Below are positions 31,487 to 40,843 of a stretch of DNA of 64,000 nucleotides, one piece after another. The translations under genes were made by a program, and so were the position numbers. The stretch spans positions 1 to 64,000 of the forward strand of contig NZ_JAMZDX010000001.1 of the NCBI RefSeq assembly GCF_024172095.1, given 5' to 3'. Positions within the stretch are counted from its first letter, which is position 1, and every line of letters starts with the position of its first letter. Source of the stretch: Kitasatospora cinereorecta. Its GTDB lineage: Bacteria > Actinomycetota > Actinomycetes > Streptomycetales > Streptomycetaceae. Under the pieces are notes generated by a model that ran no database searches, had not been told where the DNA came from, and saw only the letters and a list, made by a program, of their open reading frames with translations.

Positions 31487-32698
31487 GTGATCTCTGACGC
31501 AACCGGGCCGGCGGACCCGTCCGAGCTGCGGGTCAGTCCGCTGGAGCTCTTCTTTGACCTCGTCTTCGTCTTCACCGTCACGCAGTTGACGGACAGTCTG
31601 GCCCACCACCTGACCCCGTCCGGGCTGGCCAGGGTGCTGGTGATGCTGGCGGTCATCTGGTGGATGTACGACGCGTTCATCTGGCTGACCAACGCGCTGC
31701 CGCCGGTCACCCACCCCCGGCGGGCCCTGCTGCTGCTCGGGATGGGCGGCTTCCTGATCATCTCGCTCACCGTGCCGCACGCCTTCGAGGGCGGCGGCTG
31801 GGCCTTTGGCTGGGCGTACCTGCTGGTCATCGCGGTGCACACCGGCCTGTTCGCGGGCGCGGGCGTGGGCCCGGGGCCGGGGCCGGGCGCCGGGGCCGCC
31901 CTCGGTCCGGTCGCCCGGATGGGCCTGCTCAACCTGCTCGGCGCGACTCTGGTGGTGGCCGGCGGCTACCTGGAGGGTTCGGCCGAACTGCTGCTGTGGA
32001 GCGCGGCGTTCGCGCTGCAGTTCGCCATCCCGTACCTGGTCGACCTGCCGCGCTTCCACCTCAGCGCGGACCACTTCGTGGAGCGGCACGGGCTGGTGGT
32101 CATCATCGCCTTCGGCGAGTCCGTGATCGCCATCGGCGTCGGGGTCGGCGACACCCACCTCACCGTCACCCTGGTTGTGACGGCGATGCTGGCGCTCGCG
32201 GTGTGCGTGGGCCTCTGGTGGGCGTACTTCGGGCAGAACGACGACGAGCACGCCGTCCACGTCATGACGGCGCTCGACGACGCCCGGCGCAACCGGCTCG
32301 CGATCCGGATCTACAACATCGGCCACTACCTGCTGCTGCTCGGCGTCATCCTGCTGGCGACCGGCGCCAAGGCGGCGGTCGCCCGGCCGACCGAGCCGCT
32401 CGGCACCGCCCGGGCGCTGGCCCTGGCCACCGGGGTGGCGCTCTTCCTGCTGGCGAACACCGGGATCCGGCGCACCCTCGGCCTCGCCCCGCTCCGGCCC
32501 CGGCTGCTCGCGGCCGCCCTGGCACTCGCCGCGACCCCGCTGGGCGTCGAGGTGTCGGCGCTGGCCCAGGTGGCGGCGACGGCGGCGGTGCTGCTCGCCA
32601 CCTTCCGGTACGAGGAGACGGCCCGCGGCGCGGGCGCTGCCGCCGAGGCGGTCAGTCCCGGCGGAGAGCGCGGACGGCGGCCAGCTCCGCGTCGGTGA
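31487..32698 (+). CDS. LtrA-type low-temperature requirement membrane protein
   Basis: 403 residues from GTG 31487 (an in-frame GTG at 31469 is possible). The signature VSPLELFFDLVFVFTVTQLT opens a multi-pass protein with about 10 helices, including WWMYDAFIWLTN, HFVERHGLVVIIAFGESVIAIG (conserved HxxER...GES) and WWAYFG. LtrA was named for cold sensitivity in Listeria; its molecular role is unknown. Its end overlaps the convergent phosphatase gene by 47 bp. Confidence 0.85.
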   Translation: MISDATGPADPSELRVSPLELFFDLVFVFTVTQLTDSLAHHLTPSGLARVLVMLAVIWWMYDAFIWLTNALPPVTHPRRALLLLGMGGFLIISLTVPHAFEGGGWAFGWAYLLVIAVHTGLFAGAGVGPGPGPGAGAALGPVARMGLLNLLGATLVVAGGYLEGSAELLLWSAAFALQFAIPYLVDLPRFHLSADHFVERHGLVVIIAFGESVIAIGVGVGDTHLTVTLVVTAMLALAVCVGLWWAYFGQNDDEHAVHVMTALDDARRNRLAIRIYNIGHYLLLLGVILLATGAKAAVARPTEPLGTARALALATGVALFLLANTGIRRTLGLAPLRPRLLAAALALAATPLGVEVSALAQVAATAAVLLATFRYEETARGAGAAAEAVSPGGERGRRPAPRR

Positions 32699-33353
32699 CG
32701 CCGTGCGCGGTCAGGTAGGTGTCGAGCGACCCGTGCACCTCGCCGATCCGGTCCAGTGCCGAGCGCAGGTGCGGTTCGGCGACCGGGCGGGAGAGCCGCT
32801 CGGCGCCGTGCTCGTCGATGTACGGGATCGGCCCGCGGTCCAGGCCGAGCGCCGGGTTGGAGCGCAGGAAGTCGGCGACCACGTCCTCCTCCGGCAGGCC
32901 GAGCAGGGCATGCACGACGGCGATGGTCAGACCGGTCCGGTCCTTGCCGACCGCGCAGTGGACCAGTACCGGCCGGCCGGCGGCCAGCGCCCGGACCGCC
33001 CCGGCCACCGCCGACCCGCCGACCTCCGCCATGAACGGGTACAGCGCTGCCTGGTCCTCCGGCCAGGACAGCCCGGAGGCGGCCGGGTCCGGCAGCAGCG
33101 GAAGGTGCCGGTGGTCCACGTCGAGACCGTCCAACCGGTCCGGCCAGGAGGCGAGTTCGGGCGCGCTGCGGAGGTCGATCACGGTCTTCACGCCGAGCGC
33201 CTTGAGCCGCTGGGCCCCGCTCTCGGTCAACAGGCTGAGCGACCCCGAACGGAACAGCCGCCCCGGGGGCAGCACCCCGCACCCGGCGTCGCGGAAGTTC
33301 GGCACATCGGGGATGTCGAGCAGGGCGGCGGCATCGAGCGCGCGATCGGTCAT
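32652..33353 (-). CDS. Tyrosine/serine phosphatase (lipid-phosphatase type)
   Basis: 233 residues from ATG 33353. The P-loop HCAVGKDRTG (CX5R) defines the active site; the N-terminal NFRDAGCG...GRLFRSGSL is typical of the Y_phosphatase3 family. These cytosolic enzymes act on phosphotyrosine or phosphoinositide-like substrates; the target here is unknown. Confidence 0.88.
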   Translation of the reverse strand: MTDRALDAAALLDIPDVPNFRDAGCGVLPPGRLFRSGSLSLLTESGAQRLKALGVKTVIDLRSAPELASWPDRLDGLDVDHRHLPLLPDPAASGLSWPEDQAALYPFMAEVGGSAVAGAVRALAAGRPVLVHCAVGKDRTGLTIAVVHALLGLPEEDVVADFLRSNPALGLDRGPIPYIDEHGAERLSRPVAEPHLRSALDRIGEVHGSLDTYLTAHGVTDAELAAVRALRRD

Positions 33354-33457
33354 GCCACCCACCGTAGGTGCCCCGGCCGTCCCCGTCCGCCGGTTCGAAC
33401 CGATTCGCCGGACCGCCGCGGGCACCCGTGGCCGGCGTCCGCAGCCGGCGTCGGGGG

Positions 33458-33493
33458 TCAGCGTCCGGGGTCAGCGTCCGGGGTCAGCGTCCG
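33458..33493. repeat. 13-bp tandem repeat at the SDR stop codon
   Basis: TCAGCGTCCGGGG repeats 2.8 times. The third copy contains the SDR stop codon (minus strand), so unit changes would alter only sequence after the stop. Confidence 0.75.
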
Positions 33494-34230
33494 CCGGCCA
33501 GGTCCAGGAAGGCGCCGGTGGTGTACGAGGAGGCCGGGGAGAGCAGGAAGAGGATCGACTCGGCGATCTCCTCCGGCTCGCCGCCGCGCCCCATCGGGAG
33601 TCCGGGCCCGACGCGGTCGACCCGTCCGGGCTCGCCGCCCAGCGCGTGGATGTCGGTGTGGATCAGGCCCGGGCGTACGGCGTTGACCCGGATGCCCTCG
33701 CCGGCGACCTCCAGCGCCAGGCCGAGGGTCATCGAGTCCAGCGCGCCCTTGGACGCCGCGTAGTCCACGTACTCGTTCGGCGAGCCGAGCCGGGAGGCGG
33801 CCGAGGAGACGTTGACGATGGCGCCGCCCTTGCCCCCGTACCGGGTGGACATCCGCCGCACCGCCGCCCCCGCGCACAGGAACGGCCCGGTGATGTTGGC
33901 GGCCCAGATCCGGGCCAGCCGGTCCTCGTCCAGTTCGTCGAGGCGGCACTGCCTCTCCAGCGTGCCCGCGTTGTTCACCAGCGCGGTGAGCGGCCCGAGT
34001 TCGGCGTCGACGGCGGCGAACAGCCGCTCCACCTCCGCGCTGCGGGTGACGTCGGCGCGGACCGCGACCGCCGTCCCGCCCGCCTGCCGGATGTCCGCCA
34101 CCACGGCGGCCGCCGAGGCCTCGTCGCTGCGGTAGTTGACGCACACGCGGTACCGGCGGGCACCCGCCAACCGGGCCGTGGCCGCTCCGATGCCCCGCCC
34201 GCCACCGGTGATCAGAACCACCTCGGCCAT
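33484..34230 (-). CDS. Short-chain dehydrogenase/reductase
   Basis: 248 residues from ATG 34230 with GGAGG 5 bp upstream. Cofactor site TGGGRGIG near the N-terminus, NNAG, catalytic Ser in VNVSSAASRLG, and YAASK with catalytic Tyr and Lys, then RPGLIHTDIHA. A classical SDR of the FabG/glucose-dehydrogenase type. Arg/Ser after the first strand (NYRSD) favours NADPH. Substrate unknown. Confidence 0.9.
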   Translation of the reverse strand: MAEVVLITGGGRGIGAATARLAGARRYRVCVNYRSDEASAAAVVADIRQAGGTAVAVRADVTRSAEVERLFAAVDAELGPLTALVNNAGTLERQCRLDELDEDRLARIWAANITGPFLCAGAAVRRMSTRYGGKGGAIVNVSSAASRLGSPNEYVDYAASKGALDSMTLGLALEVAGEGIRVNAVRPGLIHTDIHALGGEPGRVDRVGPGLPMGRGGEPEEIAESILFLLSPASSYTTGAFLDLAGGR

Positions 34231-34326
34231 CACGTCCTCCTCCGGATCCGTCGCGCCCCCGACGACCGTAGCCCACATGCCGGAATTCCCGGCCCCACCG
34301 CCACCGCGGCGACCACCATGGCGCGC

Positions 34327-34968
34327 ATGACCACCGATCCGAACCCTGCCCCTCGGGCCCCCGCCGGTCCGCCGCACGCCTCCCCGCTCGGGCCGCTCGT
34401 GCCCGCCTCCGCCGACCTCGCCGACTACCTCGCCGCCGACGAGGTGATCGACCACGACCACCCGGAGATCCGCGCTCTCGCCGCCCGGCTGCGGCGCACC
34501 GACCGGGTGGCCACCGCCCGCGCCCTGTTCGAGTACGTCCGCGACGAGATCGACCACTCCGCGGACGTGGACCACTGGAGCGGCGCCTACCGGGCGTCCG
34601 ACGTGCTGGCCCGCCGCAACGGCATCTGCCACGCCAAGGCCCACCTGCTCGCCGCCCTGCTCCGCGCCGAGGGCATCCCCGCCGGGATCTGCTACCAGAA
34701 GCTGGAGGTCCTGCACGGCCTCAACGGCATCCACTTCGAGGAGACCGGCCAGTGGGTGCGGCTCGACCCCCGCGGCAACAAGGGCGGCGCCGATGCCCAC
34801 TTCGCCACCGAGCCCGCCGAGGAGCGCACCGCCTGGGCCAACGACCCGGACGCGGGCAACTTCCACTACCCGACCGTCCACCCCACCCCGCCGGCCGACC
34901 TGCGCGCCGCCCTCGCCGAGGCCCGGGTGGGCGAACGCGGCTACGGCCACCTGCCGCGCGAACTCTGA
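34327..34968 (+). CDS. Transglutaminase-like (papain-fold) protein
   Basis: 213 residues; ATG 34327 chosen over ATG 34318. The core has catalytic-type Cys in ARRNGICHAKAHLLAALLRAEGIPA, His in GLNGIHFEE, and Asp in WVRLDPRGN, so a full Cys-His-Asp triad is present. Cytosolic. Such proteins may be peptidases or transamidases; the function is not established. Confidence 0.8.
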   Translation: MTTDPNPAPRAPAGPPHASPLGPLVPASADLADYLAADEVIDHDHPEIRALAARLRRTDRVATARALFEYVRDEIDHSADVDHWSGAYRASDVLARRNGICHAKAHLLAALLRAEGIPAGICYQKLEVLHGLNGIHFEETGQWVRLDPRGNKGGADAHFATEPAEERTAWANDPDAGNFHYPTVHPTPPADLRAALAEARVGERGYGHLPREL

Positions 34969-35001
34969 CCCCGGCCCCGGCCCCGGTCCGCGTCCGTCCG
35001 G

Positions 35002-36201
35002 TCAGCCGCCGGCCGCCTCCCGGATCGCGGCGATCTTCGGAGCCCGGCTCTTCGGCGAGTCCAGGCTGAAGCCGCGGGCGTCGCCCAGGTCGTCCCGGAC
35101 GAACGCCTCGGTCCGGGCGATCGTCTCCCGCAGCGCCGCGTCCGCCGGGACGAACAGCTGGTGGACGATCTCGCCCTGCTCGGTGTCGTACTCCCAGAAG
35201 CCGATGATCCGGCCGCGGTCGACCACGATGTGGCTCTGCGGATCGGTCTCCGACCCGAACGTCCGCCCCGCCCGCGCCGCCGGGAACGGGCGCTCGGCGT
35301 CGGCCGGATCGATCAGCCGCGACAGGTCGCGGTGGAGCAGGTGGAGGCCGTCGATGCCGGCGAGCAGCGCGTACGCGGGCTCCTCGGGGACGGTGAACGC
35401 GGTGAACGCCGCCACCTCGCCGGCCGGCATCAGCAGGTCGGTGCCCGGCAATTCGACCAGGTCGAGCGGGGCGAGCGCGGCCTTGGCCGTCGCCGCGGTG
35501 AAGCCCGAGAACCAGCGGAAGTGCTTCACCGAGGCCGGCGCCGCCCAGGCGAAGTACCGCTCGGCCAGCTCCGCGGCCGACCCGCGGACCGTCTGGTCCC
35601 AGCCCACGTACCCGTAACGCTGCTGGTCCAGGCGGCCGTTGACCGGCACCCGGCGGATCCGGCCGCGCGCCTGCAGCAGCCCGAGCGCCAGCGGGAGGGT
35701 GGTCGACACCCCGCGCTTCTTGCCCGCCTCGCCCAGGAGTCGCACCGCGTTGCCGACCGCCTCACGGATCGCCGGCGGGTCCAACGGCCGCTCCAACGGC
35801 GGATCCGGGGCCAGCACCTGGGTGACCGCCAGGCACAGCTTCTCGATCTCGTCCCGGGTCACGCCCAGGTGTTTCATCGCCGCCGCGACCTCCGCCTCCG
35901 GTGCGCCCTCGCCCGCCGCCAGCCCCAGCGCGAAGTCCTCCGCCGGCAGCACGTACGTGCACCCGCGGGCTGACGGCAGCTCGTGCACCTCGAGCACCGC
36001 CACTGCCTCGTCCACCGCCGCCCGGCCCAGCCCCGCCCGCGCGAACAGGCCCAGGTACGGCGCCGCCCCGCCCACCGACCGCGCCCACCCCGTCGCCGCC
36101 AGCACCTCGGCCGGCGACGCGCCCGCGTGCCCGCCGTCCAGCCACTGCCGGTGCGCCCACCAGGCGCGGAGCTTCGCCGCGGTGATGTCCGTGTTCGCCA
36201 T
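35002..36201 (-). CDS. Winged-helix DNA-binding protein (HTH_42 / YcaQ-AlkX-like)
   Basis: 399 residues from ATG 36201. N-terminal helical LRAWWAHRQWLDGG, a central region with the HTH_42 pattern LLGEAGKKRGVSTTLPLALGLLQARGRIRRVP, the later RYFAWAAPASVKHFRWFSGF and LLAGIDGLHLLHRDLSRLI. Relatives include DNA-interstrand-crosslink glycosylases (AlkX/YcaQ) but also many uncharacterised proteins. The QxR/QxD catalytic motif of the glycosylases is not evident, so enzymatic activity is uncertain. Confidence 0.7.
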   Translation of the reverse strand: MANTDITAAKLRAWWAHRQWLDGGHAGASPAEVLAATGWARSVGGAAPYLGLFARAGLGRAAVDEAVAVLEVHELPSARGCTYVLPAEDFALGLAAGEGAPEAEVAAAMKHLGVTRDEIEKLCLAVTQVLAPDPPLERPLDPPAIREAVGNAVRLLGEAGKKRGVSTTLPLALGLLQARGRIRRVPVNGRLDQQRYGYVGWDQTVRGSAAELAERYFAWAAPASVKHFRWFSGFTAATAKAALAPLDLVELPGTDLLMPAGEVAAFTAFTVPEEPAYALLAGIDGLHLLHRDLSRLIDPADAERPFPAARAGRTFGSETDPQSHIVVDRGRIIGFWEYDTEQGEIVHQLFVPADAALRETIARTEAFVRDDLGDARGFSLDSPKSRAPKIAAIREAAGG

Positions 36202-36415
36202 GCGCCCAGTATCGGCGCGGCGCCCGGTGGCCGCGCGCAGCGACCCGGCCGCTCCCGCGCGCCCGCCGTAAATCGCTCGCGCCCACCCGGCCCGGCCGGT
36301 CAGACTGCCCGCATCCCGGTCCACGTCGGGCCCGTTCCCGCGGGCCTGTTCCCCCGTGGCCACCGCCCCACTGCCGTACCGCCGTACCGCCGCGCCGAGG
36401 AGGCGACAACCCACC

Positions 36416-37087
36416 ATGAACGTCCTGCTCTCCGGCATCGTCGGCTCCACCGCCTACGGCCTCGCCCACGCCGGCTCCGACATCGACCGGCTCGGCCTGT
36501 TCGCCGCACCCACCGCCGACTTCCACGGCCTGCGCCGCCCCGCCGAGTCGCACGTCACCACCGCGCCCGACCGCACCCTGCACGAGGCCGCCAAGTGGTG
36601 CCGCCTGGCACTCAGCTGCAACCCGACCGCCTCCGAACTGGTCTGGCTGCCCGACGACCTCTACGAGGTGCGCACCGACCTCGGCGCCGACCTGATCGCC
36701 ATCCGGCGCTCGTTCCTCAGCGCGCGGGCCGTCCGCAACTCCTATCTCGGGTACGCCACCCAGCAGTTCAGGAAGCTCACCACCCGCGACCCGGCCGATC
36801 CGCGGTCTCGCGCCCAGGGCGCCAAGAACGCCCGCCACCTCGTCCGCCTGGTCGAACAGGGGCTCGCCCTGCACGAGTCCGGCGAGGTCACCGTCCGGCT
36901 CGCCGACCCCGAGCGGGTCCGCTCCCTCGGCGAGCACTACGCCGAGCGGCCCGCCGACGCCACCGCCCTCCTCGCCGACGCCGAGGCCCGCTTCGACCGC
37001 CCCGGCGTCCTCCCCGACGCCCCGGACGAGGCCCCCGCCGAGGCCTGGCTCCGCCGCGTCCGCACCGCCCACCTCACCGCCGCCTGA
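36416..37087 (+). CDS. Nucleotidyltransferase-fold protein
   Basis: 223 residues from ATG 36416 (GAGGAGG 12-18 bp upstream). Pol-beta-type signature SGIVGSTAYGLAHAGSDIDRLGLF with the metal-binding Asp pair, then a helical region (ATQQFRKLTTRDP). This family resembles phage-encoded and RNA-processing nucleotidyltransferases; the substrate is unknown. The upstream ATG at 36356 is in frame but has no ribosome site. Confidence 0.8.
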   Translation: MNVLLSGIVGSTAYGLAHAGSDIDRLGLFAAPTADFHGLRRPAESHVTTAPDRTLHEAAKWCRLALSCNPTASELVWLPDDLYEVRTDLGADLIAIRRSFLSARAVRNSYLGYATQQFRKLTTRDPADPRSRAQGAKNARHLVRLVEQGLALHESGEVTVRLADPERVRSLGEHYAERPADATALLADAEARFDRPGVLPDAPDEAPAEAWLRRVRTAHLTAA

Positions 37088-37233
37088 CCCGCCCCCCGAC
37101 ACCCCGCGCCGCCCCCATCACCCCGCCCGCCGGACGCGCGACACCGCCCGGCAATCCGTTGGCCAAGCCCTGGGGATCACCGGGTAGGATCGCCCTGGCA
37201 GGCGCTGTACCACCACGGTTCACGCAGGCCGGC

Positions 37234-37306
37234 GGGCCGCTAGCTCAATTGGCAGAGCTGCGGACTTTTAATCCGTAGGTTCAGGGTTCGAGCCCCTGGC
37301 GGCCCA
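37234..37306 (+). tRNA. tRNA-Lys(TTT)
   Basis: 73 nt. Acceptor GGGCCGC/GCGGCCC, anticodon loop CTTTTAA giving TTT, T arm GGTTCGAGC, discriminator A, CCA not encoded. Followed at once by a strong terminator. Confidence 0.95.
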
Positions 37307-37313
37307 CCTCCAC

Positions 37314-37350
37314 GCAGCACCCCGACTCCGTTCACCGGTCGGGGTGCTGC
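37314..37350 (+). terminator. tRNA-Lys terminator
   Basis: A perfect 13-bp stem (GCAGCACCCCGAC / GTCGGGGTGCTGC) with an 11-bp loop, followed by CGTTTGC. Confidence 0.88.
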
Positions 37351-37451
37351 CGTTTGCGGGGCCTTGTCAACGGAGCGGCTCGGCTCAACGCGATGCTGGT
37401 GCAGTGCTGGTGACGCGGTGTCTGTCGGTAGGCCGCCCTACGATGCCGGGC

Positions 37452-37889
37452 ATGACCCGAGCACTGACGTACCGCATCGCGATCGCTGCCGCGCCGGAGA
37501 CGGTCTGGGCGGCCTTGACCACGCCGGAGGGCAGCCGCGCCACCCTGTACGGCAGCGACATCGAGTCGGACTTCGCGGTGGGCGGGTCGGTCGAGTACGT
37601 CGGGCACCACGACGGGGTCCGGGTGGTGTACGTGTACGGCGAGATCCTGGCGTTGGAGCCGGGCCGGGTGTTCAGCTACCGCCACCACCCGGGTCCGTCG
37701 CACAGCCCCGACCACGCGACCACCACCTGCCGGATGACGTACCGCGTCACGCCGACCGGCGGCGGCACCGAGCTGGAGCTGACCGTCGACGAGTGGAGCG
37801 CGGGCAACCCCGGGTACACGCACGCCGCCGAGTCGTACCCGGAGTCGGACTTCCTGGACGGTCTGAAGCGCTACGCCGAGTCGGTCTGA
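37452..37889 (+). CDS. SRPBCC/AHSA1-type protein
   Basis: 145 residues from ATG 37452 (ATG 37443 also possible). START-like pattern: YRIAIAAAPETVWAALTTPEG near the N-terminus and SEYPESDFLDGL-type ending (YPESDFLDGLKRYAES). Binds a hydrophobic ligand in a helix-grip fold; the ligand is unknown. It stands alone between tRNA-Lys and an NAD(P)-binding protein. Confidence 0.82.
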   Translation: MTRALTYRIAIAAAPETVWAALTTPEGSRATLYGSDIESDFAVGGSVEYVGHHDGVRVVYVYGEILALEPGRVFSYRHHPGPSHSPDHATTTCRMTYRVTPTGGGTELELTVDEWSAGNPGYTHAAESYPESDFLDGLKRYAESV

Positions 37890-37970
37890 TCGCGGTCGGA
37901 TCCCGTCCGCCGGGTCGGCCGGACGGGTGACGCGCGGCTGCCGGGCCACCGCAGTGGGTACCGTCCGGGC

Positions 37971-38591
37971 ATGGACGTGGTGATCGCGGGTGGCCATGGT
38001 CAGATCGCGCTGCGGTTGGAGCGCCTGCTCGCCGCGCGCGGGGACTCCGTCGCGGGGCTGATCCGCCGCGCCGAACAGGCGGCGGACCTGGCGGCGGCCG
38101 GGGCGCGGGCGGTGCTCTGCGACCTGGAGTCCGTCACCACCGGCGAGCTGGCCGAGCACCTGCGCGGCGCCGACGCGGTGGTGTTCGCGGCCGGCGCCGG
38201 TCCGGGCAGCGGCAGCGCCCGGAAGCTCACGGTTGACCGGGACGCCGCCCGGCTGCTCGCCGACGCGGCCGAACAGGCCGGGGTCCGGCGTTACCTGCTG
38301 GTCTCCACCATGGGCACCGAGCACATCGGTGATCCGGGCCTGGCCCCGGAGTTCGACGTCTACCTGCAGGCCAAGCTGGCCGCGGAGGACGCGGTCCGCA
38401 GCCGTCCGCTGGACTGGACGGTGCTGCGGCCCGGCCGCCTCACCGACGCTCCCGGAACCGGCCGGGTCACGCTCGCCCCGCCCCCGCTCGCCATGGGGTC
38501 GGTCTCGCGCGACGACGTGGCCGCCACCCTGGTCGCGCTGCTGGACGACCCGTCGACCGTCCACCGGACCCTGGAGCTGGTCGGATCCTGA
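37971..38591 (+). CDS. NAD(P)-binding NmrA/SDR-like protein
   Basis: 206 residues. N-terminal Rossmann motif VVIAGGHGQIALRL, then VVFAAGAG, LLVSTMGTEH and WTVLRPGRLTD, as in atypical SDRs of the YwnB/HSCARG type. It may sense NADPH or act as a reductase; no catalytic YxxxK is seen. Probably monocistronic. Confidence 0.85.
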   Translation: MDVVIAGGHGQIALRLERLLAARGDSVAGLIRRAEQAADLAAAGARAVLCDLESVTTGELAEHLRGADAVVFAAGAGPGSGSARKLTVDRDAARLLADAAEQAGVRRYLLVSTMGTEHIGDPGLAPEFDVYLQAKLAAEDAVRSRPLDWTVLRPGRLTDAPGTGRVTLAPPPLAMGSVSRDDVAATLVALLDDPSTVHRTLELVGS

Positions 38592-38655
38592 ACTCCAGAG
38601 CCCCTGAATCGCGGATGACTCCCGGGTGGGCCATCGTGGGGGTGAGGTGAGAGCG

Positions 38656-39105
38656 ATGGCCGAGATCGCGATGCAGATCGACATCGCGGCGTCCCGCGAC
38701 CGGCTGCTGGCCGCCCTGGACACCCATGACGGGCTGACCGCGTGGTGGACCACCGGCGTCGACCGCGACGGCGACGACCTGCTGTTCGAGTTCCCGGATG
38801 CCCCGGAGCCGTTCCGGCTGCGCCGCGACCGGGCGGACCTGGACCGGGTCGCCTGGACCAGCGTCGGCCCCTTCCCGCCCCACTGGCTGGACACCACCGT
38901 CACCTGGGACCTCTTCGACCACCCGGACGACCCGCACCGCACCCTGCTGCTCTTCCGCCACCTCGGCTGGCGGCCGGAGGCGGAGCGCTCCGTCCCGATG
39001 GTCGCCGGCACCTGGGCGGAGCTGCTGGTGCGGCTCAAGGACTACGCGCAGAGCGGCAAGGTCCAGCCGTACTTCGTTCCCCGGGCGCACCAGCACACCG
39101 AGTGA
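38656..39105 (+). CDS. SRPBCC-domain (AHSA1-like) protein
   Basis: 149 residues from ATG 38656. Pattern MQIDIAASRDRLLAALDTHDGLTAWWTTGV at the N-terminus, TVTWDLFD and a final WAELLVRLKDYAQSG fit the AHSA1 group. Ligand unknown. The downstream VOC gene starts 72 bp later; the two may be co-transcribed. Confidence 0.8.
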   Translation: MAEIAMQIDIAASRDRLLAALDTHDGLTAWWTTGVDRDGDDLLFEFPDAPEPFRLRRDRADLDRVAWTSVGPFPPHWLDTTVTWDLFDHPDDPHRTLLLFRHLGWRPEAERSVPMVAGTWAELLVRLKDYAQSGKVQPYFVPRAHQHTE

Positions 39106-39177
39106 CGCCCCTGTTTCCTCGTACACCTTTTCCCGTACCGCTTTCCCCGTACCGTGCGGATCCCCCCGGGAGGCGCC

Positions 39178-39963
39178 ATGCCCGACGTGACCACCCGCTA
39201 CCAGCCGGGCACCCCGTGCTGGGTCGACCTGATGACGCCCGACCAGCAGGCGGCGCTGGACTTCTACCGCGACCTGTTCGGTTGGCAGGGCGAGGTCGGG
39301 CCGCCGGAGTTCGGCGGCTACGCGGTCTGCTCGTTGAACGGCCGCCCGGTCGCCGGGATCGGCTCGTCGGCGGCGATGACGGTGGAGGGCCAGCCCCCGC
39401 CGCCGACCGTGTGGACCACGTACCTGGCCAGCGACGATGCGGATGCCGCCCTGGCCGCGGTCACCGCCGCCGGCGGGACGGCGATGATGCCGGTCGCCGA
39501 CGTCGGGACCACGGGCCGGATGCTGGTCGCGCTGGATCCGACCGGCGCCGCGTTCGGCGTCTGGCAGCCGCTGGAGTTCATCGGCTCGGGAGTGGTGAAC
39601 GAACCGGGTTCGCTGACCTGGAACGAGCTGCACACCGCGGACCCGGACACCGCCCGCCGCTTCTACGCGGACGCCTTCGGGGTGACCGCCCCGCTGATGG
39701 AGGGCGCGCACCACTACTGGACGCTGGCGGTCGAGGGCCGCTCGGTGGCCGGCCTGTGCCCGCTGTCGCCGGACGTCGCGGCCGGTACGCCCTCGCACTG
39801 GCTGACCTATTTCGCGGTGGACGACGCCGACAGCACGGTGGACGCCCTGGTCAAGCGCGGCGGCACCGTGCTGGCCCCGCCGAACGACACCCCCTGGGGC
39901 CGCGCCGCCCGGGTGCGGGACCCGCAGGGGGCGAGCTTCGCGGTGATCGCCCTTCCCGGCTGA
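39178..39963 (+). CDS. VOC-family protein with two glyoxalase-like halves
   Basis: 261 residues from ATG 39178 (GGGAGG upstream). Two repeats begin with PCWVDLMTPDQQAALDFYRDLFGW and LTWNELHTADPDTARRFYADAFG. Each half ends with a strand such as DPTGAAFGVWQP and DPQGASFAVIALPG. Possible metal-binding residues are sparse, so it may be a binding or resistance protein rather than a glyoxalase. Confidence 0.88.
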   Translation: MPDVTTRYQPGTPCWVDLMTPDQQAALDFYRDLFGWQGEVGPPEFGGYAVCSLNGRPVAGIGSSAAMTVEGQPPPPTVWTTYLASDDADAALAAVTAAGGTAMMPVADVGTTGRMLVALDPTGAAFGVWQPLEFIGSGVVNEPGSLTWNELHTADPDTARRFYADAFGVTAPLMEGAHHYWTLAVEGRSVAGLCPLSPDVAAGTPSHWLTYFAVDDADSTVDALVKRGGTVLAPPNDTPWGRAARVRDPQGASFAVIALPG

Positions 39964-40093
39964 GACCCCCGCCGCCCGCTCCCGCTCCCGCCCCCCGCCC
40001 CGCGATGCCGTACGGGTGCTGTGATGCGCCACGACGCGCCACACTTCGCCGCAATGGCCGCATGAAAGGCCCGCGCCGGGTGAGACTCGACCC

Positions 40094-40843
40094 ATGCTGG
40101 GAGTTCCGGACCACATCCGCGCCTTCCTGTTCGACCTGGACGGCGTACTGACGCAGACCGCCAAGGTGCACGCCGCCGCGTGGAAGGACATGTTCGACAC
40201 CTTCCTGCGCGCCGAGGCCGCGCGCGACGGGGAGGAGTTCGTGCCCTTCGACCCGGTGGTCGACTACGACACGTACGTCGACGGGCGGCCGCGCCTCGAC
40301 GGCACCCGGGAGTTCCTCGCCTCCCGCGGCATCGACCTGCCCGAGGGCAGCGCCCAGGACCCGCCGGGCAGCCGTACCGTCAACGGCCTGAGCAGCGCCA
40401 AGAACGACACCGTGCTGCGGATGATCCGCGAGCAGGGCGTGCAGCCGTACCCCGGCTCGGTGGAGTACCTGCACCGGCTGCGGGTGCTGGGCCTGCCCCG
40501 GGCGGTCGTCTCGTCCAGCGCGAACTGCCGGGACGTGCTGCGCGCGGCCGGCATCGACGGCCTGTTCGAGGTGGTCGTGGACGGTCTGGTCGCCCGGCGG
40601 GACCACCTGGCGGGCAAGCCCGCGCCGGACACCTACCTGGCCGCCGCGAAGGCGCTCGGCACGCCGCCCGAGCACGCCGCGGTGTTCGAGGACGCGCTGG
40701 CCGGCGTGGCCTCCGGCCGGGCCGGCGGCTTCGGCACGGTGGTCGGCCTCGACCGGACCGGGCAGGCGGACGAGCTGCGCGCGCACGGCGCCGACATCGT
40801 GGTCGCCGACCTCGCCGACCTGATCCCGGGAGAGCCCGAGTGA
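40094..40843 (+). CDS. Beta-phosphoglucomutase-type HAD hydrolase
   Basis: 249 residues. Motif I FDLDGVLTQTAKVHAAAWK (nucleophile Asp plus the beta-PGM cap helix), VVSSSANC (motif II), Lys in GKPAPDTYLAAA and FEDALAGVASGRAG (motif IV). It probably converts beta-glucose-1-phosphate to glucose-6-phosphate. Its stop overlaps the GH65 start (GTGA), making a coupled pair in which the phosphorylase supplies the substrate. Confidence 0.9.
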   Translation: MLGVPDHIRAFLFDLDGVLTQTAKVHAAAWKDMFDTFLRAEAARDGEEFVPFDPVVDYDTYVDGRPRLDGTREFLASRGIDLPEGSAQDPPGSRTVNGLSSAKNDTVLRMIREQGVQPYPGSVEYLHRLRVLGLPRAVVSSSANCRDVLRAAGIDGLFEVVVDGLVARRDHLAGKPAPDTYLAAAKALGTPPEHAAVFEDALAGVASGRAGGFGTVVGLDRTGQADELRAHGADIVVADLADLIPGEPE

